From assembly GCF_005116505.1 (NCBI RefSeq), contig NZ_SWBR01000004.1, positions 248,001 to 312,000 of the forward strand: a DNA stretch of 64,000 nt, given 5' to 3'. A model generated the notes under the pieces. It saw nothing but the letters and a program-made list of their open reading frames with translations, did no database searches and was not told the origin of the DNA. Shown piece after piece: positions 34,298 to 44,272 of this stretch (the first letter of the stretch is position 1; each line of letters starts with the position of its first letter). The position numbers were made by a program, and so were the translations under genes. The stretch is from Pedobacter polaris. Lineage in GTDB: Bacteria > Bacteroidota > Bacteroidia > Sphingobacteriales > Sphingobacteriaceae.

Positions 34298-35116
34298 ATG
34301 ACACGAATTACAGAACAACCATCCTTGTACGATCATTTAGAAACCAAGTCGGTAGAAGAATTAACAAGGTACATTAATCAAGAAGATGCTAAAGTGGCCA
34401 AAGTTATAGAAGGAGAGCTTCCAAGTATAAATAAGCTGATTTCAGCTATAGTTGATAAATTGAATGCTGGTGGAAGAATGTTTTACCTCGGCGCAGGTAG
34501 CGGTGGCCGTTTATCAGTATTGGATGTAATTGAACTTCCAACCACCTATGGTTTGCCTAATGGTATCTATAATGCTATTCTTGCAGGTGGAATAGAGCGA
34601 ATGGCAGATGCGCTTGAAGAAAAAGAAGATGAGTTAGAAGAAGGTTGGAATGCCTTAGTAGATGCGGGAGTAAATACTGGCGATATCGTAGTTGGTATTT
34701 CAGCCAGTGGAACTACACCATTTGTGCTGGAAGGCCTAAAAAGATGTAGGTCATTAAATGTCACCACTGGATGTATTGTGAGTAATCCATCATCACCGAT
34801 CGCCGACCAGGCAGATTATCCAGTTGAAGTGGTTACAGGGCCGGAGTTTATTACAGGAAGTACAAGAATGAAATGCGGAACAGCCCAGAAAATGTTGTTC
34901 GATATGATATCAACTACGGTAATGACCAGAATTGGACGAATTGAAGGGAATAATATGGTAAATGTTAAACTCATCAATGATAAAATCTTAGATCGTGGGG
35001 TTAAAATGCTCATGCAAAAAGCGGAGATTAAAAATTATGAAGAGGCAAAATCTATCCTACTAGCTCATGGAACCGTGAAAGAGGCAATGGAAAATATAAT
35101 GAAAAAGCATATTTAA
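34298..35116 (+). CDS. murQ: N-acetylmuramic acid 6-phosphate etherase
   Basis: About 272 residues from ATG 34298 (TTG 34277 would add seven). The SIS fold is present: MFYLGAGSGGRLSVLDVIEL with the substrate-binding GSGGR loop, VVGISASGTTPFVLEGLK, and FITGSTRMKCGTAQKMLFDM, all signature blocks of MurQ. The catalytic Glu in the segment IELPTTYGLP corresponds to the family's conserved acid. MurQ converts MurNAc-6-phosphate and water to GlcNAc-6-phosphate and D-lactate in the cytoplasm. Its presence inside a SusCD locus with a BadF-type kinase and MFS carrier points to MurNAc as one imported sugar. Confidence 0.93.
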   Translation: MTRITEQPSLYDHLETKSVEELTRYINQEDAKVAKVIEGELPSINKLISAIVDKLNAGGRMFYLGAGSGGRLSVLDVIELPTTYGLPNGIYNAILAGGIERMADALEEKEDELEEGWNALVDAGVNTGDIVVGISASGTTPFVLEGLKRCRSLNVTTGCIVSNPSSPIADQADYPVEVVTGPEFITGSTRMKCGTAQKMLFDMISTTVMTRIGRIEGNNMVNVKLINDKILDRGVKMLMQKAEIKNYEEAKSILLAHGTVKEAMENIMKKHI

Positions 35117-35134
35117 TTTACTCAAACAACTATT

Positions 35135-36973
35135 TTGAAATATATACTGATCTGTTTTCTACTTTGCTCGGTTAGGGCATTGTCTCAGACTACGGCTGCC
35201 GATTTGGGAATTATTCCGTCACCTGCGAACGTAACCTTAAAGAAGGGTAATTTTGTAATTGGAGCGAAGACACAGCTTGTTTACGCAGACGATAAATCGA
35301 AAAAGACAGCCATTATTTTGCGGGATTACCTTTTGAAAATGTACGGATTGAAATTGGCTGTACTAAATGAGGTTAAAAATAAGCAAGCAACTGTGATTGC
35401 TTTCATTTACCAAGGTAAATCCGCAAAAGAGGCTTATCGATTAAATTCTGGAAGTTCACGTTTACAAATATCAGGAGACGAGGCTGGGTTGTTTTATGGG
35501 TTACAAACCCTGATGCAGTTAATTAAAAAAGAAGGATATAAGTTAGAGGTGCCTTGTGTAGAAATTAATGATAAGCCAAGATATGCCTATCGGGGTATTA
35601 TGCAAGATGTTGGTTATCATATTTATCCAGTATCATTCATTAAAAGCCAGATAGAAATGCTGGCCAAATATAAAATGAATGTTTATCACTGGCACCTTAC
35701 CGAAGATCATGGGTGGCGTATTGAAATTAAAAAGTATCCTAAACTCACGTCTATTGGTGCCTATAGGGCGAGTACACAAATCAGTCATTATGCAGATTCA
35801 CTTGGTGGACAAGACCATATCCCTTATGGAGGCTTTTACACCCAAGAAGAAATTAAAGAAGTTGTTGCCTTTGCCGCAGAAAGGCAGGTAACAGTAATTC
35901 CGGAAATTGAATTGCCAGGTCATTCTGTTGCCGCACTAGCTGCCTATCCCGAGTTGGCCTGTGGAGATAATCCTGGGCCATTTAAAGTAGCTGAGAACTG
36001 GGGGATATTTGAGGATGTTTATTGCGCAGGAAAGGAAAACACATTTAAGTTTTTAGAAGATGTTCTTACCGAGGTAATGGCACTGTTTCCTTCGCCCTAC
36101 ATCCACATTGGTGGAGATGAATGTCCGAAAAAACGTTGGGAAGGATGTAAATATTGCCAAAAGCGGATTAAAGATCAAAATCTTAAAAACGAAGATGAAC
36201 TGCAGAGCTACTTTGTAAAAAGGATCGAAAAATTTGTGAACTCCAAAGGCCGAAAAATTATTGGTTGGGATGAGATACTAGAAGGTGGCCTCGCACCCAA
36301 TGCAACTGTAATGGCCTGGCGTAATATAGATGAGGGGATCAAAGCTGCACAACAGAACCATGATGTGGTCATGTCGCCCATGTCGCATGTTTACTTTGAC
36401 TTTATTCAGGGCAAAAGAGCGCTAGAGCCATTGGCTATTGCCTGGGGTTATAATAGTTTGGAAAGGGTATATGCTTATGATCCAACTCCAAAAGTATTAT
36501 CACAAGCACAACAAAAACATATTATTGGTGTAGAAGCAGCCATTTGGACAGAACATATGGATACTTACCGCAAGGTAGAATATATGCTTTATCCACGCCT
36601 AATGGCATTGGCAGAGATTGCCTGGACTAATCCTGAACAAAAGGACTCTGTGAGTTTTTTTGAATATCGCTTACCGAAACACCTACTTGAGTTGGATAAA
36701 ACAGATAAAATATACCGAGTGCCAGGCCCTATTGGTGTTGCTGATACTACTTTAAAAGGTTCATCATTTAAAATCAAACTTAAACCACCAGTAGAAGGAG
36801 CCAAAATTTACTATAATTTCGAAGGGCAAGATGCAAGAGAAACCGATTACCTGTATGAAAAGCCAATTGATATTATACTTCACCCCGGTGAAAAAAGAGA
36901 GCTGAAATCTGTAGTGATAACTCCGTCCGGGAAACGAAGTGTAACTACAACTACTTTATTTATTCATCCATAA
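35135..36973 (+). CDS. Beta-N-acetylhexosaminidase, GH20
   Basis: 612 residues. The start is TTG at 35135, which opens a signal peptide (MKYILICFLLCSVRALSQ). A GH20b domain (about 28-150) precedes the catalytic TIM barrel: RGIMQDVGYHIYPVSFIK, YHWHLTEDHGWRIEIKKYP, EIELPGHSVAALAAYPEL, and the catalytic pair in HIGGDECPKKRW (Asp 328, Glu 329). Trp-rich substrate loops (AIWTEHMDTYRKVEYMLYPR) are present. A C-terminal beta-sandwich follows. It removes terminal beta-linked GlcNAc or GalNAc by substrate-assisted catalysis. It is 18 bases after murQ. Confidence 0.95.
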   Translation: MKYILICFLLCSVRALSQTTAADLGIIPSPANVTLKKGNFVIGAKTQLVYADDKSKKTAIILRDYLLKMYGLKLAVLNEVKNKQATVIAFIYQGKSAKEAYRLNSGSSRLQISGDEAGLFYGLQTLMQLIKKEGYKLEVPCVEINDKPRYAYRGIMQDVGYHIYPVSFIKSQIEMLAKYKMNVYHWHLTEDHGWRIEIKKYPKLTSIGAYRASTQISHYADSLGGQDHIPYGGFYTQEEIKEVVAFAAERQVTVIPEIELPGHSVAALAAYPELACGDNPGPFKVAENWGIFEDVYCAGKENTFKFLEDVLTEVMALFPSPYIHIGGDECPKKRWEGCKYCQKRIKDQNLKNEDELQSYFVKRIEKFVNSKGRKIIGWDEILEGGLAPNATVMAWRNIDEGIKAAQQNHDVVMSPMSHVYFDFIQGKRALEPLAIAWGYNSLERVYAYDPTPKVLSQAQQKHIIGVEAAIWTEHMDTYRKVEYMLYPRLMALAEIAWTNPEQKDSVSFFEYRLPKHLLELDKTDKIYRVPGPIGVADTTLKGSSFKIKLKPPVEGAKIYYNFEGQDARETDYLYEKPIDIILHPGEKRELKSVVITPSGKRSVTTTTLFIHP

Positions 36974-36983
36974 ATAATAGCCA

Positions 36984-38747
36984 TTGCCCATGAAATTTCA
37001 ATGCCAGCTTCTTATAATCATGCTATATTTTGTCGGTCTTTTCACTAGTCCGATCAAAGCGCAGCAAGTCTATCTTTCTGCGACAGCGAAAGCAAGTATC
37101 GAACCGAAGGCCTATCCATTTTCCGTTGCCCTGGCAGGGTATGGCTATCCCAGAGGAGGGCGTTTTAGCCTAGATTGGATAAAGACAAATATGAAGGTAG
37201 AAAAGGTATTTCCACCAGCACGGAAGCAACACTTGAAATGGAAAAAATGGATTGGTAATGCCATTGCCTTTACCATATTTAAGAAAATAATTTATACAGC
37301 TGATCGAAATGGAACAATTATTTACACTGCCTTAGAGGACAGGGCGCCTGTATGGAAAAAGCTCCCGGCAGTGCAAGGGATAACCAGTCTTAGCGCTTAT
37401 AAGGGGAGATTGTTTGCACTTACCTCCGATGATGAACTGTTACAGCTGGAATTGGGTGGTAAAAACAGAACTTGGGTCAGAATTGCACGATTTAACGGCT
37501 TAACGTACGACATCCATCTGAAGGCCATTACTACCTTGGATGGAAAATTGTATGGGCTGGACCAAAATAACGTTGTTTTTGAAGGTCACCATAAAACTGA
37601 GGGCAATCTTTCTGTAAGCGCTGTAGCTATCTCGGCAGCAAAAGAAACGGTGCTTCTGGTAGGTGCAGATGTCTGCGGATTTAACAATGATTTCATTGCC
37701 GAAGTTAAAGGAGAAATCCTTAAAAAACACCACATCTTACCATCAGCCATATTGATCAATGCTTCACATACCCATTTTGCACCCTCAACTCAAGACTGGA
37801 CTACATGGGGCGCTCATCAGCTACCTGATTCTGTTTACTTAAATCAAGTTGTTAAACCCGCCTTGATAAACGTAATCCACACCGCTATCAAAAACAGAAA
37901 GCCTTCAATACTGTCATTTGGTAGGGCAAAAACAACCATTGGCAAGAACCGTAGTCTAGAAGGCACGGCAGCTTCTTATGATGATGATGTAGATGTGCTC
38001 ACAATTGAGCGTAAAAAAGACCATAAAAAAACGGCTATCTTCTTAACAGGTTGCCATCCCGTATTTAAAAATGAAGGGATCGGGGGCTATACCCTTAGTG
38101 CCAATTATCCTGGTATTACCAGAAATATTTTGGAAAAAGAAGCTGGTATAACAGATGCCCTATTCATGCAGGGCTGCGGGGGCGATATCAATCCTGTGAG
38201 TGTAGACTATAAAAAAACGGGTAATGAGCTGGCTACAGTTGTAAAAGGTATTCTAAATGCACCTATGCAACAGTTAACGGGTAACATTACCTTTTACCTA
38301 GACTCCCTTAACTTCCCGGTAAAAAAATGGAGTGACGAACGTATCCAAGCTTTTAAAACAGTGAATGATAACGGCAAGGGCGATGTGGAGGCCGAAAAAG
38401 ATGTGCGCTGGGCAGACCTGATGCTTGGGCTCAGTAAAAACAATAAAGTACCAGTAAATATGCCGGTCTACATCCAAACCATTAATATTGGTAACTGGAA
38501 ACTAGTAGGCCTTTCTAGAGAGGCCGTTACAGATTATAGTATAGGAATTAAACAATTATGGCCCGGAGAACTGGTCAGCGTAGCAGGATATTGCAATGAT
38601 GTATCCAGTTATCTGCCTACATCCAAACACATACAATCGGCTACCTATGAAGGGCTAGGCTCTTTTTTCTGGTATGGACAGCCATCGGTATTTCCCTTAG
38701 ATGTTTATGAAAAGATAATCTCAACAATTAAAACTAAAAATCATTAA
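36984..38747 (+). CDS. Neutral/alkaline ceramidase N-terminal-domain-like exported protein
   Basis: 587 residues with a signal peptide (LLIIMLYFVGLFTSPIKA). Ceramidase-like elements: an N-terminal ALAGYGYPRGG, then VLLVGADVCGFNNDFIAEV, LINASHTHFAPSTQD (metal-site His pair), TGCHPVF, and DALFMQGCGGDINPV. Between GYGYPRGG and the next conserved strand, about 130 residues are inserted (about 55-190), with short repeats of propeller type (NAIAFTIFKKIIYTADRNG, LDGKLYGLDQNNVVFEGHH). Such proteins recur in glycan-utilisation loci without a proven substrate; amide or lipid hydrolysis is plausible. The second ceramidase domain (C-terminal) is not present. Confidence 0.75.
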   Translation: MPMKFQCQLLIIMLYFVGLFTSPIKAQQVYLSATAKASIEPKAYPFSVALAGYGYPRGGRFSLDWIKTNMKVEKVFPPARKQHLKWKKWIGNAIAFTIFKKIIYTADRNGTIIYTALEDRAPVWKKLPAVQGITSLSAYKGRLFALTSDDELLQLELGGKNRTWVRIARFNGLTYDIHLKAITTLDGKLYGLDQNNVVFEGHHKTEGNLSVSAVAISAAKETVLLVGADVCGFNNDFIAEVKGEILKKHHILPSAILINASHTHFAPSTQDWTTWGAHQLPDSVYLNQVVKPALINVIHTAIKNRKPSILSFGRAKTTIGKNRSLEGTAASYDDDVDVLTIERKKDHKKTAIFLTGCHPVFKNEGIGGYTLSANYPGITRNILEKEAGITDALFMQGCGGDINPVSVDYKKTGNELATVVKGILNAPMQQLTGNITFYLDSLNFPVKKWSDERIQAFKTVNDNGKGDVEAEKDVRWADLMLGLSKNNKVPVNMPVYIQTINIGNWKLVGLSREAVTDYSIGIKQLWPGELVSVAGYCNDVSSYLPTSKHIQSATYEGLGSFFWYGQPSVFPLDVYEKIISTIKTKNH

Positions 38748-38753
38748 ATCATT

Positions 38754-40022
38754 ATGTCTAACAAAGCGGTGTTAAATCCCCTGATCATCATAGGGATATT
38801 ATTTTTTATTTTTGGTTTTGTAACTTGGCTCAGCGCAGTACTTATCCCTTATCTGCAGTTGGCCTGTGAACTCAACAATTTTCAATCTTACCTAGTCGCA
38901 TTCGCATTTTATATCTCTTATTTTTTAATGGGGATTCCGTCGGGGTGGCTATTAAAGTTAACAGGATTTAAAAACGGTTTGTCTATTGGCCTTTTCTTGG
39001 TTGCAATTGGCTCCCTATTGTTTATTCCAGCTGCCCTAAACAGATATTATCCTCTGTTTTTATTGGGCTTATTTGTACAGGGAGCAGGACTTACCGTTTT
39101 GCAGACCGCGTCCAATCCTTATGTAACCATACTTGGTCCAAAAGAAAGTGCAGCAAGGAGGATAAGTTTTATGGGAATCTGCAATGGTATTGCCGGTGCC
39201 CTAGCACCTATTATCTTAGGTGCAGTAATTTTAACTGATGCAGATGCTGTTAAAAAAAAGCTGAGTGTACTGGATCCAGCTCAAAAGATAGTAGAGTTAA
39301 ATGCACTGGCCGCCAAAGTGATTGTGCCTTATCTTGTAATTACAGTGGTGCTGGTTGCATTGGCTATTGCTATTCGTTTTTCTGCTCTCCCTGAAGTTAA
39401 TGAAGAAGAAATAGATGAGGAAGGCGAACTTACCGAACAACATGTTAGAACTTCCATTTTGCAATTCCCTCATCTGTTACTTGGCGTACTGATGCTCTTT
39501 TTATACACAGGTGTGGAAGTAATTGCAGGAAATAGCATTATTGGTTATGGGTCATTTCAGGGAATTCCACTCACGGTTTCAAAATTCTTTACTTCCTTTA
39601 CTTTGATCAGCATGCTTGTAGGCTACCTCATCGGTATTGTTTGCATCCCAAAGTTTTTCAGTCAGGAAACTGCACTTAAAATTTCAGCCATGCTCGGTGT
39701 ACTGTTTGCAACTGCAGCAATTTTTACAAGTGGTGTAGTGTCTGTAGTATTTGTAGCCTTGCTAGGTTTAGCCAATTCATTGATGTGGCCTTCTATTTGG
39801 CCATTGGCAATTGCTGGATTAGGAAAATTTACCAAAATAGGCTCTTCCTTACTGGTAATGGCCATTTCGGGTGCAGCATTACTTCCACTATTGTATGGTT
39901 ACATCACCGATCAAACGAATCCTCAACAGGCGTATTGGATTGTAATTCCCTGTTACATGGCAATAGGATACTATGCGGTATCTGGACATAAGCTTGGTAA
40001 ACAAAAACAAATAAATAACTGA
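38754..40022 (+). CDS. Sugar MFS transporter (FHS family, NagP/GluP-like)
   Basis: 422 residues with 12 membrane helices. It starts SNKAVLNPLIIIGILFFIFG and has the helix pair FVTWLSAVLIPYLQLACELN plus QTASNPYVTILGPKESAARR, the signature of Bacteroidota FHS sugar permeases. A long central loop (about residues 215-235) is acidic. The family imports glucose, galactose, fucose or GlcNAc with H+. In this setting, flanked by murQ, a BadF-type kinase and hexosaminidases, GlcNAc and/or MurNAc is the likely substrate by inference. Confidence 0.88.
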   Translation: MSNKAVLNPLIIIGILFFIFGFVTWLSAVLIPYLQLACELNNFQSYLVAFAFYISYFLMGIPSGWLLKLTGFKNGLSIGLFLVAIGSLLFIPAALNRYYPLFLLGLFVQGAGLTVLQTASNPYVTILGPKESAARRISFMGICNGIAGALAPIILGAVILTDADAVKKKLSVLDPAQKIVELNALAAKVIVPYLVITVVLVALAIAIRFSALPEVNEEEIDEEGELTEQHVRTSILQFPHLLLGVLMLFLYTGVEVIAGNSIIGYGSFQGIPLTVSKFFTSFTLISMLVGYLIGIVCIPKFFSQETALKISAMLGVLFATAAIFTSGVVSVVFVALLGLANSLMWPSIWPLAIAGLGKFTKIGSSLLVMAISGAALLPLLYGYITDQTNPQQAYWIVIPCYMAIGYYAVSGHKLGKQKQINN

Positions 40023-40025
40023 TCT

Positions 40026-40886
40026 ATGATTTTAATTGCAGATAGCGGCTCAACTAAAACAGATTGGTGCCTTCTTGATTTAGATGGAAAAAGAAATTAT
40101 TTCGTAACTGAAGGCTATAATCCTCATTTTGCGAGTGCAGAATACATTATCAAGTCCATAACACACAACCTTCTTCCTAAAATCAACAAACAGGAAGTTT
40201 ATGAAATCCATTTTTATGGTGCTGGCTGTGAAGACGATAAGGTTATGGTGATGGAAGAAATTCTTAGGTCGGTATTTATCAATTGCGAACAGATTAAGAC
40301 AGAAGTAGATCTTCTTGCTGCGGCAAGGGGCTTGCTTGGAAATGAACCCGGTTTTGCGGCAATCCTAGGTACTGGCACCAATACTTGCATCTATGATGGG
40401 AAAAAAATAATTAATAATATCGATTCATTGGGTTTTATTTTAGGAGATGAGGGAAGTGGTGCTGCAATCGGAAAAAAGATTTTAAGTGATTATTTGCGTA
40501 ATAAGATGCCATCATCCGTTAAAAAGGCATTTGATGGTATTTATGGACTTAGCCCGACTGCCATTATACACCAAATTTATGGAGCACCAATGGCAAACCG
40601 ATTCTGTGCAAGTTTCACCAAATTTTTAAATCATCCAGAAGTTGACAGCGATTATGTTTACCAATTGGTGAAAATGTCGTTTACCGAGTTCTTTCAACAA
40701 TTAGTGTCCTGCTATCCCGCTTACAACAGCTATGCTTTTAATTGCATCGGCTCGGTGAGCTTTCATTTTAAACCCATTTTGGAAGAAGTACTCTACGAGT
40801 TCCAGATGCAACTAGGCAAGATTTTGCCCTCACTCATTGCTGAGCTTGTTAGTTATCATACACATCCTGAAAATAGTTATACCTAA
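40026..40886 (+). CDS. BadF/BadG-type ATPase, probable N-acetylglucosamine or MurNAc kinase
   Basis: 286 residues of the ASKHA fold: MILIADSGSTKTDWCLLDLD (phosphate-1), a core region GFAAILGTGTNTCIYDGKKI (phosphate-2), and LGFILGDEGSGAAIGKKILS (adenosine/connect). Members in Bacteroidota phosphorylate GlcNAc, and some (MurK) accept both GlcNAc and MurNAc. With MurQ in the same operon a dual specificity is reasonable but unproven. It acts in the cytoplasm and starts three bases after the MFS stop, so translation is probably coupled. Confidence 0.85.
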   Translation: MILIADSGSTKTDWCLLDLDGKRNYFVTEGYNPHFASAEYIIKSITHNLLPKINKQEVYEIHFYGAGCEDDKVMVMEEILRSVFINCEQIKTEVDLLAAARGLLGNEPGFAAILGTGTNTCIYDGKKIINNIDSLGFILGDEGSGAAIGKKILSDYLRNKMPSSVKKAFDGIYGLSPTAIIHQIYGAPMANRFCASFTKFLNHPEVDSDYVYQLVKMSFTEFFQQLVSCYPAYNSYAFNCIGSVSFHFKPILEEVLYEFQMQLGKILPSLIAELVSYHTHPENSYT

Positions 40887-40906
40887 AAACACATCAAAGA
40901 AAATAT

Positions 40907-43147
40907 ATGAAACATACACAGAAACTAAGGCATTATTGTTTAGGATTGGTAATGCTGTTGATGGCAACCCATGTTGTTGCGAACCAACCAGATCAAAATT
41001 CAACAACTAGTTTGAATAAAGAAGCGAGTTATGCTTTAATCAAACGCATCCTTCCGAAATTTCATGATCGTTTTTTAATCGAGTACATAGTGAAAGAAAA
41101 TGATAAAGATGTTTTTGAATTAGAAAGTAAAAATGGAAAAATTATTTTAAGGGGAAATCATGGCATTTCAGTCGCCAGTGCATTAAATTATTACCTGAAA
41201 AATTATGCACATTGTGATATCAGTTGGAATGGAAATAACCTGAATTTACTAAAGGAACTACCGGTAGTTCCCTCAAAGATGCATCAAACTACGCCTTACA
41301 AGTATAGGCATTATTTTAACTACTGTACTTTCAATTATACTGCTGCTTGGTGGGACTGGGAACGATGGCAACAAGAAATAGATTTTATGGCTTTGAATGG
41401 AATCAATATGCCATTGGCAATGACTGGCCAGAATGCCCTTTGGTACCGTGTGTATAAAAACATGGGCTTTACCGATAAAGATATGGATGCCTTTTTCTCT
41501 GGACCGGCTTATTTCATGTGGTTTTGGGCCGGAAACTTGGATGGTTGGGGTGGACCCTTGCCAAAGTCTTGGATGAAAAGCCATGAAGAGCTGCAGAAAA
41601 AGATTTTGGCACGTGAACGTGAACTGGGGATGACACCAATTCTTCCAGCTTTTACCGGTCATGTACCTCCTGCATTTAAAGACCGTTTCCCACAAGCAAA
41701 ACTGCAAAAAACGAATTGGGAAGGAAGGTTTGCAGACACCTATATTTTAGATCCAAAAGATCCAATGTTCCAAGAAATAGGGATTAAGTTTATTGAAGAA
41801 CAAACAAAGACCTTTGGAACAGATCATTTGTATGGTGCCGATACTTTTAATGAGATGTATCCTCCAAGTAAAGACCCTGCTTATCTGGCCGAATCTAGCA
41901 ATGCCGTATATAAATCAATGGCTACAGCAGATCCTAAGGCGGTGTGGGTGATGCAAGGGTGGACTTTCTGGGATAAAAGAGATTTCTGGAAGCCTGAACA
42001 ACTGAAAAGCTATTTGAATGCAGTGCCAACAGATAAACTAATCGTTTTAGACTTATGGAGCGAAGTACAGCCCATTTGGGACAAGACCGATGCTTATTAT
42101 GGCAAACAATGGATCTGGTGTATGCTACATAATTTCGGGGGCAAAATCAACATGTTTGGCGACATGGATAAAGTATCGATAGCACCTTCAGCAACTTTTC
42201 ACAATCCTAAAGCAGGTAACATGATTGGAATAGGGGTTGTTCCAGAAGGTATTGAACAAAATCCGGCCATATATGCGTTAATGTTGGATCATGTTTGGAG
42301 AGATCAGGTTATTGATGCTGATGACTGGGTTAAAGATTACGTACTGCGTCGATATGGAAAAAAAGATGTTAATGTAGAAAAGGCATGGAATATATTACAT
42401 TATACAGTATACAGTGCCGATGGTGGACATGAAAGTATTGTAACCGGTAGGCCAACTTTTAAAAAGAGTACCGATTGGACCGATACGGAAATGCCATATA
42501 AATTAATAGATTTGGTTCCAGCCTGGGATCATCTAATTAAAGCATCGCCAAATTTTAAAGATGTGGATGGATTTCAGTATGATCTGGTTGATTTAAGCCG
42601 TCAAATTATGGCTGATTATGCCAGTATTTTACAACAAGACATTGCCATGGCACACCAAAATAAAAACATGAAGGCATTCCAGTTGAAAAGCAACCAGTTT
42701 TTGGAACTGATCAAAGATATGGATAAACTGTTAGCTACCAGAAAAGATTTCTTGTTGGGCAAGTGGTTAAATGATGCTAAAAGATGGGGTACAAATGATG
42801 CCGAGAAAGCACTATATGAGAAAAATGCACGAAACTTAATTACCTTGTGGGGAGATAAAGATGCCTCATTGCATGAATATGCGAACAAGCAATGGTCGGG
42901 TTTGCTGAATGGTTTTTACTTACCTAGATGGCAGCAGTTTTTTAAAGAGGTAAAAACTAAAATGAGCAGTAACCAGAAATTTAATGAGAACGCTTTTAAG
43001 GAAAAGATTAAGGTGTGGGAATGGAACTGGGTTAATGGAAAAGAACTGTATAGTGAAACGCCAAAAGGAGATCCTATAACTGTTTCAAAAATGATGTACC
43101 AGAAATATGCGACGGCCATTAAAATAGCATCCAAAAAACAAAAATAG
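40907..43147 (+). CDS. Alpha-N-acetylglucosaminidase, GH89 (NAGLU-like)
   Basis: 746 residues with a signal peptide (LGLVMLLMATHVVA). Domains: an N-terminal alpha/beta domain (about 40-120), a (beta/alpha)8 barrel (about 120-450) with YRHYFNYCTFNYTAAWWDWE and RWQQEIDFMALNGINMPLAM plus GADTFNEMYPPSKDP (acid/base Glu), and an all-helical C-terminal domain. Trp-rich LWSEVQPIWDKTDAYYGKQW and CMLHNFGGKINMFG are characteristic of NAGLU. The enzyme removes terminal alpha-linked GlcNAc, as in heparan sulfate or mucin. The locus also has GH20, so both alpha- and beta-GlcNAc ends are covered. Confidence 0.95.
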   Translation: MKHTQKLRHYCLGLVMLLMATHVVANQPDQNSTTSLNKEASYALIKRILPKFHDRFLIEYIVKENDKDVFELESKNGKIILRGNHGISVASALNYYLKNYAHCDISWNGNNLNLLKELPVVPSKMHQTTPYKYRHYFNYCTFNYTAAWWDWERWQQEIDFMALNGINMPLAMTGQNALWYRVYKNMGFTDKDMDAFFSGPAYFMWFWAGNLDGWGGPLPKSWMKSHEELQKKILARERELGMTPILPAFTGHVPPAFKDRFPQAKLQKTNWEGRFADTYILDPKDPMFQEIGIKFIEEQTKTFGTDHLYGADTFNEMYPPSKDPAYLAESSNAVYKSMATADPKAVWVMQGWTFWDKRDFWKPEQLKSYLNAVPTDKLIVLDLWSEVQPIWDKTDAYYGKQWIWCMLHNFGGKINMFGDMDKVSIAPSATFHNPKAGNMIGIGVVPEGIEQNPAIYALMLDHVWRDQVIDADDWVKDYVLRRYGKKDVNVEKAWNILHYTVYSADGGHESIVTGRPTFKKSTDWTDTEMPYKLIDLVPAWDHLIKASPNFKDVDGFQYDLVDLSRQIMADYASILQQDIAMAHQNKNMKAFQLKSNQFLELIKDMDKLLATRKDFLLGKWLNDAKRWGTNDAEKALYEKNARNLITLWGDKDASLHEYANKQWSGLLNGFYLPRWQQFFKEVKTKMSSNQKFNENAFKEKIKVWEWNWVNGKELYSETPKGDPITVSKMMYQKYATAIKIASKKQK

Positions 43148-43163
43148 AATTGAACATTACCAA

Positions 43164-44240
43164 ATGAAAATAATCCAACATGTAGCAAAAAAAACGACCA
43201 AACGCCTCCTATGGTGCTTGGTCTTCTTTACCATCTATGGTTCCGGTACCGCTCAGGTAAAAACCAAGCCTGCAACATTTACCAATCCTATTGGTAATGG
43301 TGCAGATCCATGGGTAATCAGGCATAATGGTTATTATTATGTCTGCCAAAGCAATGGCAATATTGATAGTAGGGGGATTTCTGTTCGTAAATCGAAAAAA
43401 TTAAGCCAATTGGGGAAACCTGTTACAATTTGGAAAGCTCCGAGTAAAGGTTGGAATAGTAGCCAAATCTGGGCACCTGAATTGCACTATTTCAACAATA
43501 AATGGTATATCTATTATGCGGCTGGGAAAGCTGGCCCTCCTTATATCCATCAACGCTCTGGCGTGCTAGAATCTGTTACTAATGATCCACAAGGGGAATA
43601 TATAGACAAAGGAATTTTAAATACCGGTGTAGATAAACAAGATGAAACAGGTACCATTTGGGCAATAGATGTAAATGTTGGCACCATTGGTGGAAAACTG
43701 TATGCCGTATGGTCTGGTTGGGAAAAGAATGCAACAACTGATAAAACTTCCCAACATCTTTATATTGCCAAAATGAGTAATCCATGGACAATTAGTTCCA
43801 CTCGGGTAAAAATATCGAGTCCAGAACAACCTTGGGAAACAGGGGGGGCGCTAAATTTAAACGAAGGCCCGCAATTTCTAATAAGAAACAATCAAGTCTT
43901 TATCATTTATTCAACCAGGGAATCATGGATGCCAGAGTACCGCTTGGGGCAGTTAAAATTAAAGGATACCTCTAAATCTCCGCTTGATGCTACAAATTGG
44001 GAGAAGAGTGGTCCAGTTTTTCAGGGTACATCAGCGGTCTTAGGAACAGGACATGCTAGTTTTACCCAATCACCAGATGGAAAAGAATGGTGGATATTTT
44101 ACCATACCAAGAAAAATACAACTCCGGGATGGGCAAGGGACTTCCGTTTGCAGCAGTTTACTTGGAGAGCAGATGGAAGCCCTAATTTTGGCAATCCAAT
44201 CCCAGCAGGTGTTCCAATAAGAGTTCCTTCGGGAGAGTAA
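43164..44240 (+). CDS. Glycoside hydrolase family 43-type exported enzyme
   Basis: 358 residues with a signal peptide ending STAQV-like around residue 30. GH43 acids: Asp in GNGADPWVIRHNGYYY, Asp/Glu in SQIWAPELHYFNNKWY (the APD motif is APE here), Asp in GTIWAIDVNVGTIGGK, and Glu in NLNEGPQFLIRNNQVF. This variant is of the arabinofuranosidase-like subgroup that also carries the GH43 pattern ADPWV. It is a second GH43 in the same locus, only distantly similar to the one at 33165, so the glycan likely has more than one sugar type, such as arabinose or galactose branches. Confidence 0.85.
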   Translation: MKIIQHVAKKTTKRLLWCLVFFTIYGSGTAQVKTKPATFTNPIGNGADPWVIRHNGYYYVCQSNGNIDSRGISVRKSKKLSQLGKPVTIWKAPSKGWNSSQIWAPELHYFNNKWYIYYAAGKAGPPYIHQRSGVLESVTNDPQGEYIDKGILNTGVDKQDETGTIWAIDVNVGTIGGKLYAVWSGWEKNATTDKTSQHLYIAKMSNPWTISSTRVKISSPEQPWETGGALNLNEGPQFLIRNNQVFIIYSTRESWMPEYRLGQLKLKDTSKSPLDATNWEKSGPVFQGTSAVLGTGHASFTQSPDGKEWWIFYHTKKNTTPGWARDFRLQQFTWRADGSPNFGNPIPAGVPIRVPSGE

Positions 44241-44272
44241 TATTCGTAGCTTTAAGAACCGATAACCTATAA

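Noticed and set aside
41273..41707. 144-codon open frame antisense to the GH89 gene
   Set aside because: Low-complexity, Cys/His/Phe-rich shadow of a strongly conserved coding region.
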